Source: Actinomadura fibrosa (GTDB lineage Bacteria > Actinomycetota > Actinomycetes > Streptosporangiales > Streptosporangiaceae). Taken from it: a stretch of 64,000 nt of DNA. The stretch spans positions 57,822 to 121,821 of the forward strand of contig NZ_CAACUY010000007.1 of the NCBI RefSeq assembly GCF_900659615.1, written 5' to 3'. The translations under genes were made by a program, and so were the position numbers. The notes beneath the pieces were generated by a model. The model did not search any database, had not been told where the DNA came from, and saw only the letters and a program-made list of their open reading frames with translations. Positions 42,768 through 50,190 of the stretch are shown in pieces (positions within the stretch are counted from its first letter, which is position 1; each line of letters begins with the position of its first letter).

Positions 42768-43616
42768 TCAGCCGGCGAAGGCCGGTTGCGGAAGGCCGCG
42801 GCCGAGGCCGGGCAAGACCAGCAGGGACCCAGAGAGCGGGTCCGGCCGGACGAGGCCGGTGCGGGCGGTGGTGATGTAGAGGTCCGCCAGTTCCGTTCCC
42901 CCGAAGGCACAGGCGGTGGGCCTTGGCACCGGCAGGTCGATGACGCGGTCGAGGCGTCCGGCGGGGGAGTAGCGGCGTACGGCGGCGCCGTCCCACAGGA
43001 CGACCCATACCGCGCCGTCCGCGTCGACGGTGATGCCGTCCGGCCAGCCCGCGCCGGGTTCGATCTCCGCCCAGGGGCGCCGGTCGCGTACCTGCCCGGC
43101 GTCGTGGTCGAACACATCGATGCGGCAGGTGGGAGAGTCGACGTAGTACATCCGGGTGCCGTCGGGACTGAAAGCGGTGCCGTTGCTCACCGCCACGTCG
43201 TCGAGGACCGTCCGAACGGTGCCGTCCGGGGCGATGCGCGACAGGGTGCCGCCGCCGGGTGCCTCGTCGTAGCGCATCGTCCCGGCCCACAGGGAGCCGT
43301 CGGGGGCGACGACGGCGTCGTTGCCGCGCCGGCCGGGCACCGGGTCGTGGTGCAGCCAGCTGAAGGCACCGCCGCGGTCGTACAGTCCGATGCCGTCTCG
43401 CAGGTTGACCACCAGGCCGCCGCCCGCGCGCGGCTTGGCGGCCCCGACGTGCTGCGGGGTGACCAGTTCGGTGCGCGTGCCGGTGGCCGGGTCGAGGGTG
43501 TGCACCCGGGAACCGAGGATGTCCACCCAGATCAGCCGCCGGGCATCCGGGTCCCAGGTCGGGCCTTCGCCCAGCTCGGCGCGGGCGGCGACCGCCTGCT
43601 CCGGGACGGCGGTCAT
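42768..43616 (-). CDS. SMP-30/gluconolactonase family sugar lactonase
   Basis: This 282-residue six-bladed propeller has ELGEGPTWDPDARRLIWVDILG (metal-binding Glu at the start), a metal-site Asn region RGNDAVVAPDGSLWAGTM, SNGTAFSPDGTRMYYVDS and GWPDGITVDADGAVWV (metal-site Asp). It hydrolyses an aldonolactone to the sugar acid, step two of an oxidative sugar pathway. ATG overlaps the IclR stop (ATGA). Convergent with LacI 3, 30 bases apart. Confidence 0.93.
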   Translation of the reverse strand: MTAVPEQAVAARAELGEGPTWDPDARRLIWVDILGSRVHTLDPATGTRTELVTPQHVGAAKPRAGGGLVVNLRDGIGLYDRGGAFSWLHHDPVPGRRGNDAVVAPDGSLWAGTMRYDEAPGGGTLSRIAPDGTVRTVLDDVAVSNGTAFSPDGTRMYYVDSPTCRIDVFDHDAGQVRDRRPWAEIEPGAGWPDGITVDADGAVWVVLWDGAAVRRYSPAGRLDRVIDLPVPRPTACAFGGTELADLYITTARTGLVRPDPLSGSLLVLPGLGRGLPQPAFAG

Positions 43617-44383
43617 GCCCGCGCCCGCCGGTGGCCGAGCCTGGCGGACAGTTCGGCGGCGCCCGCGGCGGCCAGCTCCTCCAGTTCGGCGCGCCGCTCC
43701 GGGCTCCACCGGATGCCGGGCACCGAGATGGACAGCGCCGCGACGACCTGCCCGGCGCGGTCGCGGACCGGCGCCGCGACGCAGGCGACATCGGCGTTGG
43801 ACTCGCTCTCCTCGATCGCGGTCCCGCGCTCGCGCGTGGCGGCCAGCTCGGTGCGGAGGGCGGCGGTGTCGGTGATGCTGCGGGCGGTCATCGCCGCCAG
43901 GGCGGTGCCGTCGGGGATGCGCCTGCGCAGTTCCTCCTCGGGCAGTGAGGCGAGCAGCATCTTGCCGACCGCGGTGCAGTGCGCGGGCAGCCGGCGCCCG
44001 GCCGCGGAGACCAGGCGGACCGCCTGGGTGGAGTCGATCTTGGCGATGTAGATGACGTCGGTGTCCTCCAGCACGGCCACGTGCACGGTCTCCTGGCACT
44101 TGGCCGCGACCTGCTGGGCGACGGCCCGTCCCTCCGCGGCCAGGTCGAGCTGCTCGGCATAGCGGCTGCCGAGCTGGTAGAGGCGCACCCCCAGCCGGTA
44201 GCCGCCCACCTGTTCTGGGACGAGGTAGCCGCGAGCGACCAGGGTGGCCGTCAGCTCATGCACGGTGGTACGCGGCAGGCCCAGTTCGCGGACGATGTCC
44301 GGGGCGGTCAGCGGGCCGTCCCGATCGAGGAAGAGCTCCAGGATGTCCATCGCCCTGGTCACCGCCGGCACCAGCCGTTTCAT
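43613..44383 (-). CDS. IclR family regulator
   Basis: This is a 256-residue IclR protein: winged HTH (VTRAMDILELFLDRDGPLTAPDIVRELGLPRTTVHELTATLVARGYL) and GAF-like effector domain (VHVAVLEDTDVIYIAKID, RLPAHCTAVGKMLLASLP, SISVPG). It sits inside the sugar-acid operon. IclR relatives of KdgR type bind palindromes like the GTTCGAAATWTCGAAC sites found at 47729 and 47892, so it is the likely controller of both divergent units. Confidence 0.94.
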   Translation of the reverse strand: MKRLVPAVTRAMDILELFLDRDGPLTAPDIVRELGLPRTTVHELTATLVARGYLVPEQVGGYRLGVRLYQLGSRYAEQLDLAAEGRAVAQQVAAKCQETVHVAVLEDTDVIYIAKIDSTQAVRLVSAAGRRLPAHCTAVGKMLLASLPEEELRRRIPDGTALAAMTARSITDTAALRTELAATRERGTAIEESESNADVACVAAPVRDRAGQVVAALSISVPGIRWSPERRAELEELAAAGAAELSARLGHRRARA

Positions 44384-44448
44384 CCGGCGTCTCCTTTCGT
44401 GTGTCGCGGCCCGCCGTAGTGCGGCGAGCGGTCGGGACGGGCAACGCG

Positions 44449-45465
44449 TCAGGCGGACGCTGCCGCCGCCACAGCGGTGCCCTCGTCCTCTGTCAGGGGG
44501 AAGCGTCGCAGATGTCCGGGTAGGCGGGAGCCCAGCGGGGACATGCCGCCGGCCGCGCCGTGGCGGGCCAGCAGGTCGAGGACCAGGCGGCCGCGCCGCA
44601 CCCTCTCGCGGGCGCTCGCCAGGACGGTCTCGCGCAGATGGCGGCCGGACGGGTAGACGGCGGGGGCGTTGCGCAGGCCGAACTTCAGATACAGCGGGGC
44701 ACCGCGCCGGATGAGCTCGGCCGCCTCGTACATGCGCACGTAGCCGCCCAGGTCGTCGGGGGCCTCCAGGTACAGGTCCATGGGGGCGCGGCTGACCCGG
44801 CGGATCTCGGTGAGGTGCTGCGGCGTCAGGTCGGACGGGACGTTCACCGAGTCGGCGCCCAGCCGTTCGAAGAGTGCGAACGAGGCCGGGTTGACCGGGC
44901 CGATCAGCGCGGAGACCTTGAAGGTGGTGTCGGCGGGCAGCGTGCCGTCCGCGCGGAGCCGGTGCAGCGTCCACAGCACGCCCTCGTCGGCGACCAGCAG
45001 GCAGCGCACGCCCAGTTCCGCGGCGCGCAGGGCGTCCTCGACGCAGCCGGCGAGCCCGTCATGGCCGCGGGCGCGCAGACCGGCCCCGCCCGAGCCGGTG
45101 CGGGTGGCGGCACCGATGTCCCAGGTGCCGCGCGGACCGGTGAACAGGCACAGTTCGACGTTCCGCGCGGCGCACGCGCCGGCCATGTCGGCGATCTCGG
45201 CGTCGGTGAGCATCCATATGCCGCTGCCCTGGCTGACCCGGTGCACGGGGACGTCGAGCCGCCGTGCCTCGTCCAGGACCGCCTCCAGTGCCTCGGGGCC
45301 TTCGACCGAGGGGATCTCGGTGCGCCAGGCGCCACCGTCGGGGAACGCGTGCGGAGAGGCGTCGGCGGGGTCGGAGGCCGGCGCGGCCAGGCCCAGCCGG
45401 GCGAGCGCCGGTTCGCCGGGACGCCGGACCGCGGTGCCGTCGGGCAGGGGCACGGACGGGGACAT
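44449..45465 (-). CDS. U32-peptidase-like TIM-barrel protein
   Basis: This is a 338-residue cytoplasmic protein with repeated beta-alpha units (VLDEARRLDVPVHRVSQGSG, VELCLFTGPRG, ALRAAELGVRCLLVADEG, FERLGADSVNVPSDLTPQHLTEI, PMDLYLEAPDDLGGYVRMYEAAELI). It resembles the barrel of proteins annotated as U32 peptidases but lacks a clear protease signature that I can point to. ATG at 45465 follows GGAG. It is encoded between IclR and the dehydrogenase of the sugar-acid pathway, which lacks the expected 2-keto-3-deoxy-acid dehydratase, so an enzyme role there is possible. Confidence 0.6.
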   Translation of the reverse strand: MSPSVPLPDGTAVRRPGEPALARLGLAAPASDPADASPHAFPDGGAWRTEIPSVEGPEALEAVLDEARRLDVPVHRVSQGSGIWMLTDAEIADMAGACAARNVELCLFTGPRGTWDIGAATRTGSGGAGLRARGHDGLAGCVEDALRAAELGVRCLLVADEGVLWTLHRLRADGTLPADTTFKVSALIGPVNPASFALFERLGADSVNVPSDLTPQHLTEIRRVSRAPMDLYLEAPDDLGGYVRMYEAAELIRRGAPLYLKFGLRNAPAVYPSGRHLRETVLASARERVRRGRLVLDLLARHGAAGGMSPLGSRLPGHLRRFPLTEDEGTAVAAAASA

Positions 45466-45505
45466 GGGACTCCTCAGGAACGAAGCGGGACAGGGCGAGG
45501 TCGAG

Positions 45506-46558
45506 TCAGGGTTCGAGAACGGGCCGACAGGTGGGGACACCGTCCGGGTGCAGGACCACCTTGCCGACGGCCGGATCGTCGCGGACGAGGGCGATCGCCT
45601 CCTCGAAGGCGGTCAGTGGGAGGCGGTGGGTGATCAGGGGCAGCGGGTCGAGCAGCCCGGCAGCGAACGCGCGCACGGCGTGCGCCCAGGCCGCCGGCGG
45701 GGCGCCGAAGACGGTCCGCACGTCCAGTTGCCGGACCACCAGCTCCGCCGGGCCCGGCCCGGCGGCGCCGGGAGCGGGGATGCCGGTGAGTACCAGCCGT
45801 CCGCCGCGGCGCAGCAGGGCCGCGGCCGTGCGGGCGCTGTCCGGTGCCCCTGCCGCCTCCACGACGACGTCGAAACCGCCGGTGCCGTCCAGCCGGTCGC
45901 TGGTGCGGTACTCGTGCGCGCCGCAGGCGCGGGCCTGCCCGGCGCGCTCCGGGTGGCGGCCGATCACCGTCAGCAGGCGCGGCGAGACGGCGGCGAGCAA
46001 CTGGGCCGTGAGCAGGCCGAGGGCTCCGGTACCGACCACGGCGACCCGGTCCCCGGGACGCGCTCCGGCGCGCAGCGCGGCCGCCGCGGCGCACGCCGCC
46101 GGTTCCAGCAGTGCGGCCGCGGTCAGATCGGCGTCCTCCGGCAGAGGGTGCAGCAGACGGGAGGGCAGAGTGAGGGTGGGGGCCATGGCGCCGGGGACGG
46201 TGAACCCGGTCTCCTCGTATCCGGCGGTGCACAGGGTGGGTTCACCTGTGTGGCAGCGTTCGCACACCTGGCAGTTGCGGAATCCCTCGCCGACCACCTT
46301 GCGGCCGGTCAGAGCCGCCGGCACGTCCGGGCCGACCGCCTCGACGGTGCCGGACCATTCGTGTCCGGGGACGACCGGATATCGCGCGTACCCCGCCGGA
46401 CGGGTGCCGTTCAGCAGTTCGCGGTCGCTGCCGCACACGCCGACCGCGTGCACGCGGACCAAGGCCTCGCCCGGCCCCGGCGGCCGTTCCCGATGCGGGA
46501 CCAGGCGGTAGGTCCCGGGACGGTCGATCACGAGCGCCTGCGACCCGGGACCGCTCAC
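45506..46558 (-). CDS. zinc-dependent MDR alcohol/sugar dehydrogenase
   Basis: This is a 350-residue medium-chain dehydrogenase with catalytic zinc ligands in GVCGSDRE and GHEWSG, structural zinc cluster CQVCERCHTGEPTLC, and nucleotide fold VAVVGTGALGLLTAQ. GTG start overlaps the dehydratase stop (GTGA). In this operon it probably oxidises an aldose at C1 to the lactone that the SMP-30 enzyme opens; L-threonine- or sorbitol-type activity is the alternative. Confidence 0.9.
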   Translation of the reverse strand: MSGPGSQALVIDRPGTYRLVPHRERPPGPGEALVRVHAVGVCGSDRELLNGTRPAGYARYPVVPGHEWSGTVEAVGPDVPAALTGRKVVGEGFRNCQVCERCHTGEPTLCTAGYEETGFTVPGAMAPTLTLPSRLLHPLPEDADLTAAALLEPAACAAAAALRAGARPGDRVAVVGTGALGLLTAQLLAAVSPRLLTVIGRHPERAGQARACGAHEYRTSDRLDGTGGFDVVVEAAGAPDSARTAAALLRRGGRLVLTGIPAPGAAGPGPAELVVRQLDVRTVFGAPPAAWAHAVRAFAAGLLDPLPLITHRLPLTAFEEAIALVRDDPAVGKVVLHPDGVPTCRPVLEP

Positions 46559-47715
46559 GGGCCGGTGCTCTTCGGCGCGCGCTTCTCCCAGCCGTCCGCC
46601 CACAGGTCGAAGCGTGCCTGCTGCTGGGGGAACTCGGCCGCCGCGTCGAGGTCGAGCTCCACTCCCAGCCCGGGCGCGTCGCTGAGGGCGAAGTGGCCGT
46701 CGACGACCTGCGGGGCGCCCTTGACGACGTCCTTGATCTGCGCGTCGGCGAAGTCGTTGAAGTGTTCGAGGATCTTGAAGTTGGGCGTGCAGAAGCCGAC
46801 CTGGAGCGAGGCGGCGGTCAGCACCGGCCCGCCGACGTTGTGCGGGGCGACGAGCATGTAGTGGGTCTCGGCGGTGGCCGCCAGCTTGCGCGTCTCCCCG
46901 ATGCCGCCGATATGACCGAGGTCGGGCTGGATGACGTCGGCGGCCTGGGTCTCGAACAGCTCCCGGAACTCGATCCGGTCGTGGATGCGCTCGCCGGTGG
47001 CGATCGGCGCGTCGACCTTGCCGGCGACCTTGCGCAGCGCCTTGAGGTTCTCCGGCGGAACGGGCTCCTCGATCCACGCCGGGCGGAACGGCGCCATCTC
47101 CGCGGCCAGGCGCACCGCCGTGGACGGGCTGAACCGGCCGTGCATCTCCAGCATCAGCTCGACGTCCGGGCCGATGGCGTCGCGCACGGCCTCGATGAGC
47201 GAGACGGAGTAGAGCGTCTCCGCGTGGGACAGCTCGAAGTGCCCGCTGCCGAACGGATCGATCTTGAGCGCCCGGTAGCCGCGGGCGACGACCTCGCGTG
47301 CGGCGGCGGCGTAGTCGTCGGGCGTGCGCTCGGTGGTGTACCAGCCGTTGGCGTAGGCCTTGACGCGGTCGGTGACCTTCCCGCCGAGCAGCTGCCACAC
47401 CGGCACGCCCAGCGCCTTGCCCTTGATGTCCCAGCACGCGGTCTCGACACACGCGATGCCGGACATGACGATCTCTCCCGCACGCCCGTAGTCGCCGTAC
47501 TTCATGCGGCGCACCAGATCCTCGGCGGCGAACGGGTCGGAGCCGAGGATGTGGTTGACCTCGGCCTCCTTCAGGTAGCCGAGGAGCGCGTCGGTGTGGC
47601 CCAGCATCCGTGTCTCGCCGACCCCGGTGAGGCCCTCGTCGGTGTGGACCAGCACGTAGGTCAAGTTCCGCCACGGCGTGCCGACGACGATCGGCTCCAC
47701 TCTCGTGATGCGCAA
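46555..47715 (-). CDS. mandelate racemase/enolase-superfamily sugar-acid dehydratase (galactonate-dehydratase-like)
   Basis: This is a 386-residue enolase-superfamily enzyme. Metal ligands fall at Glu190, Glu216 and Glu242, with His192 and His292; the spacings (2, 26, 26, 50) equal those of D-galactonate dehydratase, with Glu replacing the first Asp. Lys151 (ALKIDPF) and TGERIHDR, PDLGHIGGI, APHNVGGP fit as well. It removes water from an aldonate to give a 2-keto-3-deoxy acid. TTG start at 47715 follows AAGGAGG at ideal spacing. First gene of the leftward unit; an operator-like palindrome overlaps its promoter. Confidence 0.93.
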   Translation of the reverse strand: MRITRVEPIVVGTPWRNLTYVLVHTDEGLTGVGETRMLGHTDALLGYLKEAEVNHILGSDPFAAEDLVRRMKYGDYGRAGEIVMSGIACVETACWDIKGKALGVPVWQLLGGKVTDRVKAYANGWYTTERTPDDYAAAAREVVARGYRALKIDPFGSGHFELSHAETLYSVSLIEAVRDAIGPDVELMLEMHGRFSPSTAVRLAAEMAPFRPAWIEEPVPPENLKALRKVAGKVDAPIATGERIHDRIEFRELFETQAADVIQPDLGHIGGIGETRKLAATAETHYMLVAPHNVGGPVLTAASLQVGFCTPNFKILEHFNDFADAQIKDVVKGAPQVVDGHFALSDAPGLGVELDLDAAAEFPQQQARFDLWADGWEKRAPKSTGP

Positions 47716-47728
47716 CCGGAACCTCCTT

Positions 47729-47744
47729 GTTCGAAATATCGAAC
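47729..47744. promoter_or_regulatory. putative IclR operator GTTCGAAATATCGAAC
   Basis: A near-perfect 16-bp palindrome 14-29 bases upstream of the dehydratase TTG, immediately behind its ribosome site. It matches the second site at 47891-47908 at 15 of 16 positions. Confidence 0.65.
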
Positions 47745-47890
47745 GATGTACGAAATTCCAAACCAGTATGGAGGGTCGCCGTGAACCGGTGTCAAGTCCG
47801 GCCGTGGCCTCGGCCGACGCCTTGTCCGGCCGTGGTTGACCGCGTCTTGGAGAGGACCTATCTTCTCGTATCGTTCGGTTTCTGGAACTA

Positions 47891-47908
47891 TGTTCGAAAT
47901 TTCGAACA
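47891..47908. promoter_or_regulatory. putative IclR operator TGTTCGAAATTTCGAACA
   Basis: A perfect 18-bp palindrome just upstream of the aldehyde dehydrogenase ribosome site (GAGGAG). Together with the 47729 site it brackets the 205-base divergent promoter. Symmetry and AAATTT core resemble KdgR/PcaU-type IclR operators. Confidence 0.7.
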
Positions 47909-47920
47909 CGAGGAGTGGTC

Positions 47921-49462
47921 GTGGCGGCGGTACCGGTGTGGAGCGTGGACCCGCGCGATGGCACGCGCCGCGGTCAGGTCGCCGTCGAAGCGACGGCCGC
48001 GCACGTCGACGCCGCGGTGCGGAGCGCCGAGGCGGTCCGCGGCGCCTTGGCGGACCGGACCGCGCGGGCGGCGTTCCTGCGCGCCGCGGCCGCGGAGCTG
48101 GAGGACGACAGGGCCGAGCTGATCGCGCTCGCGGACGCCGAGACCGCCCTCGGGCCGACCAGGCTGGACGGCGAACTGGCCCGCACCGTCACGCAACTGC
48201 GGGCGTTCGCCGACACCGTCGACGCCGGCCGCTTCCTCGACGTCATCATCGACCATCCGAACGACACGGTCACGCCTCCGGTGCCGGATCTGCGCCGCTA
48301 CAAGATCCCGATCGGTGTCGTCGCCGTCTACGCCGCCTCGAACTTCCCCTTCGCGTTCTCGATTCCCGGCGGCGACACCGCCAGCGCCCTGGCCGCCGGC
48401 TGCCCCGTCGTGGTCAAAGCCCATCCCGACCATCCCGCCACCTCCGAACGCGCCGCCGCCGCGCTGCGCCGGGCCGCCCCGCGCGCTGGCCTGCCCGAGG
48501 ACGTCGTCCAGCTCGTGCACGGCTTCGACGCCGGACTGCACCTCGTCCGCCACCCTCTCGTCGCCGCCGCCGGGTTCACCGGATCCATCCGCGGCGGGCG
48601 AGCCCTGTTCGACGAGGCCGCGGCCCGTCCGACCCCCATTCCCTTCCACGGCGAACTCGGCTCCCTCAACCCGGTCGTGGTCACCGAGGCCGCCGCGGCC
48701 GAGCGGGCCGAGGAGATCGGCACCACGCTCGCCCAGTCCGTGTCCCTGGGCCACGGCCAGTTCTGCGTCAAACCGGGTCTGGTCCTCGTCCCTGCCGGGA
48801 GGCATGGTGACCGCCTGGTGACCGCCTTGGCCGGTGCTCTGGAGAAGGTTCCGTCCGGTGTCCTGCTCGACGAGCGCATGCGGCGGGCCTACCTGGACGG
48901 CATGGCCGCCCGCGGAGCCCTGCCCGGCGTCCACGCGGACGTTCCCGCGGCCGCCGACGGCGCCCACGAGGTGCGCGCCGGTCTGCTCAGCCTGCCCGCC
49001 GCCCTGCTCGCCGAAGGCGACGGGCACGACCTGCTGATCGAGGAGTGCTTCGGCCCGGCCGCCGTAGTGGTCCGGTACACCGGCCCGGAGGAGGTCGACG
49101 CGATCCTGGCCCGCCTGCCCGGCAACCTCACCGCGACCCTCCAGATCTCCCGCGAGGAGGCAGAGCCCGGCACGCGGGAAGTGGCGGGCACGGCCGCACG
49201 GCTGCTGCCACGGCTGACGGCGCTGGCCGGACGCGTGGTCGTCAACGCCTGGCCGACAGGGGTCGCGGTCGCCCCCGCCCAGCACCACGGCGGCCCCTAT
49301 CCAGCCTCCACCTCCACCTCCACCTCCGTCGGCGAGACGGCCGTCGAGCGCTGGCTACGCCCGGTCGTCTACCAGAACACCCCCGACGCCCTGCTCCCGC
49401 CCGAGCTACGCGAGGACAACCCCCTGCGACTGCCCCGCAGAGTCGACGGACACCCCGCTTAG
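47921..49462 (+). CDS. 2-oxoglutarate semialdehyde (2,5-dioxovalerate) dehydrogenase-like ALDH
   Basis: This 513-residue aldehyde dehydrogenase is of the KGSADH class: GVVAVYAASNFPFAFSIPGGDTASALAAG, general base Glu245 in FHGELGSLNPVVV and catalytic Cys282 in GQFCVKPGL. It would oxidise 2-oxoglutarate semialdehyde to 2-oxoglutarate, the last step of the Weimberg-type pathway. GTG at 47921 is used because GAGGAG ends 6 bases before it. A (CCTCCA)n-like hexanucleotide run near 49312-49330 encodes STSTSTS. Divergent from the dehydratase, dehydrogenase and lactonase genes. Confidence 0.92.
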   Translation: MAAVPVWSVDPRDGTRRGQVAVEATAAHVDAAVRSAEAVRGALADRTARAAFLRAAAAELEDDRAELIALADAETALGPTRLDGELARTVTQLRAFADTVDAGRFLDVIIDHPNDTVTPPVPDLRRYKIPIGVVAVYAASNFPFAFSIPGGDTASALAAGCPVVVKAHPDHPATSERAAAALRRAAPRAGLPEDVVQLVHGFDAGLHLVRHPLVAAAGFTGSIRGGRALFDEAAARPTPIPFHGELGSLNPVVVTEAAAAERAEEIGTTLAQSVSLGHGQFCVKPGLVLVPAGRHGDRLVTALAGALEKVPSGVLLDERMRRAYLDGMAARGALPGVHADVPAAADGAHEVRAGLLSLPAALLAEGDGHDLLIEECFGPAAVVVRYTGPEEVDAILARLPGNLTATLQISREEAEPGTREVAGTAARLLPRLTALAGRVVVNAWPTGVAVAPAQHHGGPYPASTSTSTSVGETAVERWLRPVVYQNTPDALLPPELREDNPLRLPRRVDGHPA

Positions 49463-49499
49463 CGAGACCTTGAAGTCGAGGACGTGACTGATCAGCGCC

Positions 49500-50093
49500 T
49501 TAGTGGGCGTCGCTTGGAGGCATGCAGAGGCGGATGAACGTCTCCACCAACTTCGGCATGTCGATCGAGGAGTCCATGAGCCATTGGGTCTGGAGGCCGT
49601 CGATGGCCGCCAAGAGCAGGCGGGCCAGCCGCTCAGGGGACTCGTCGTCACGGATCCAGCCCGAGCGCTGCCCTTCGGCCAACCCTTCGGCGATCTCCCT
49701 TCCGAAGCGCCGGTAGCGGTCGGTGAAGTACTGGTGCGCGTGGTGGTCGGGGTCGGTCGCCGCCGCCGAGAGGGCGACGTGGAGCTTGACCAGTCCCGGT
49801 ACCTCGGCGTTGTGCCTGACGGCGTCGGTTACGGCGGTGACCGGGTCCCTCTCCTGCTCGGCCAGGGCCCTGTCGATCTCGTCGCGCCGCCGCAGTACCG
49901 CCAGAAGGAGTTCTTCGCGAGTGCCGAAGTAGTACAGCAGTGCCGGCTGCGTGACGCCGATCCGGTCGGCGATCTCCTGGAAGGAGGTTCCGCGGTCGCC
50001 CTGCTCGGCGAAGACCTCCAAGGCCGTCTGGAGGATCTGCTCGCGGCGTTCCAGACCTTTGCGGTAGGGACCGCGCTTCCGCCCGCTGGTCAC
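49500..50093 (-). CDS. TetR family regulator (GH cluster, left)
   Basis: This is a 197-residue TetR protein: basic RGPYRKGLERR, HTH ILQTALEVFAEQGDRGTSFQEIADRIGVTQPALLYYFGTREELLLAVL, effector half with HHAHQYFTDRYRRFGREIAEG and DGLQTQWLMDSSIDM. It starts with GTG, 88 bases after the GH2 stop, and is the last gene in the direction of the GH3-GH1-GH3-GH2 operon. It is clearly paralogous to the TetR at 59430, which has an added N-terminus; the same basic arm and sequence landmarks are present in both. Confidence 0.93.
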   Translation of the reverse strand: MTSGRKRGPYRKGLERREQILQTALEVFAEQGDRGTSFQEIADRIGVTQPALLYYFGTREELLLAVLRRRDEIDRALAEQERDPVTAVTDAVRHNAEVPGLVKLHVALSAAATDPDHHAHQYFTDRYRRFGREIAEGLAEGQRSGWIRDDESPERLARLLLAAIDGLQTQWLMDSSIDMPKLVETFIRLCMPPSDAH

Positions 50094-50163
50094 GTGCCGA
50101 TCGTACGCCGCGTGCAGGTCACGGCCGTCCGGGTGACTGCGAGTGGCTCCGTTGCGCGCGCGA

Positions 50164-50190
50164 GACCGGTGATGGGCGCGGTCACGGGTC
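50164..50190 (-). terminator. possible hairpin at the end of GH2
   Basis: GACCGGTGA and TCACGGGTC (8 of 9 pairs) flank a 9-base loop and include the GH2 stop codon in the stem. It would separate the GH operon from the TetR gene only partially. Confidence 0.3.

Noticed and set aside
49312..49330. Hexanucleotide CCTCCA-type run as a phase-variable repeat
   Set aside because: A 6-base unit does not change frame, and the run is short; it only encodes a Ser/Thr stretch.
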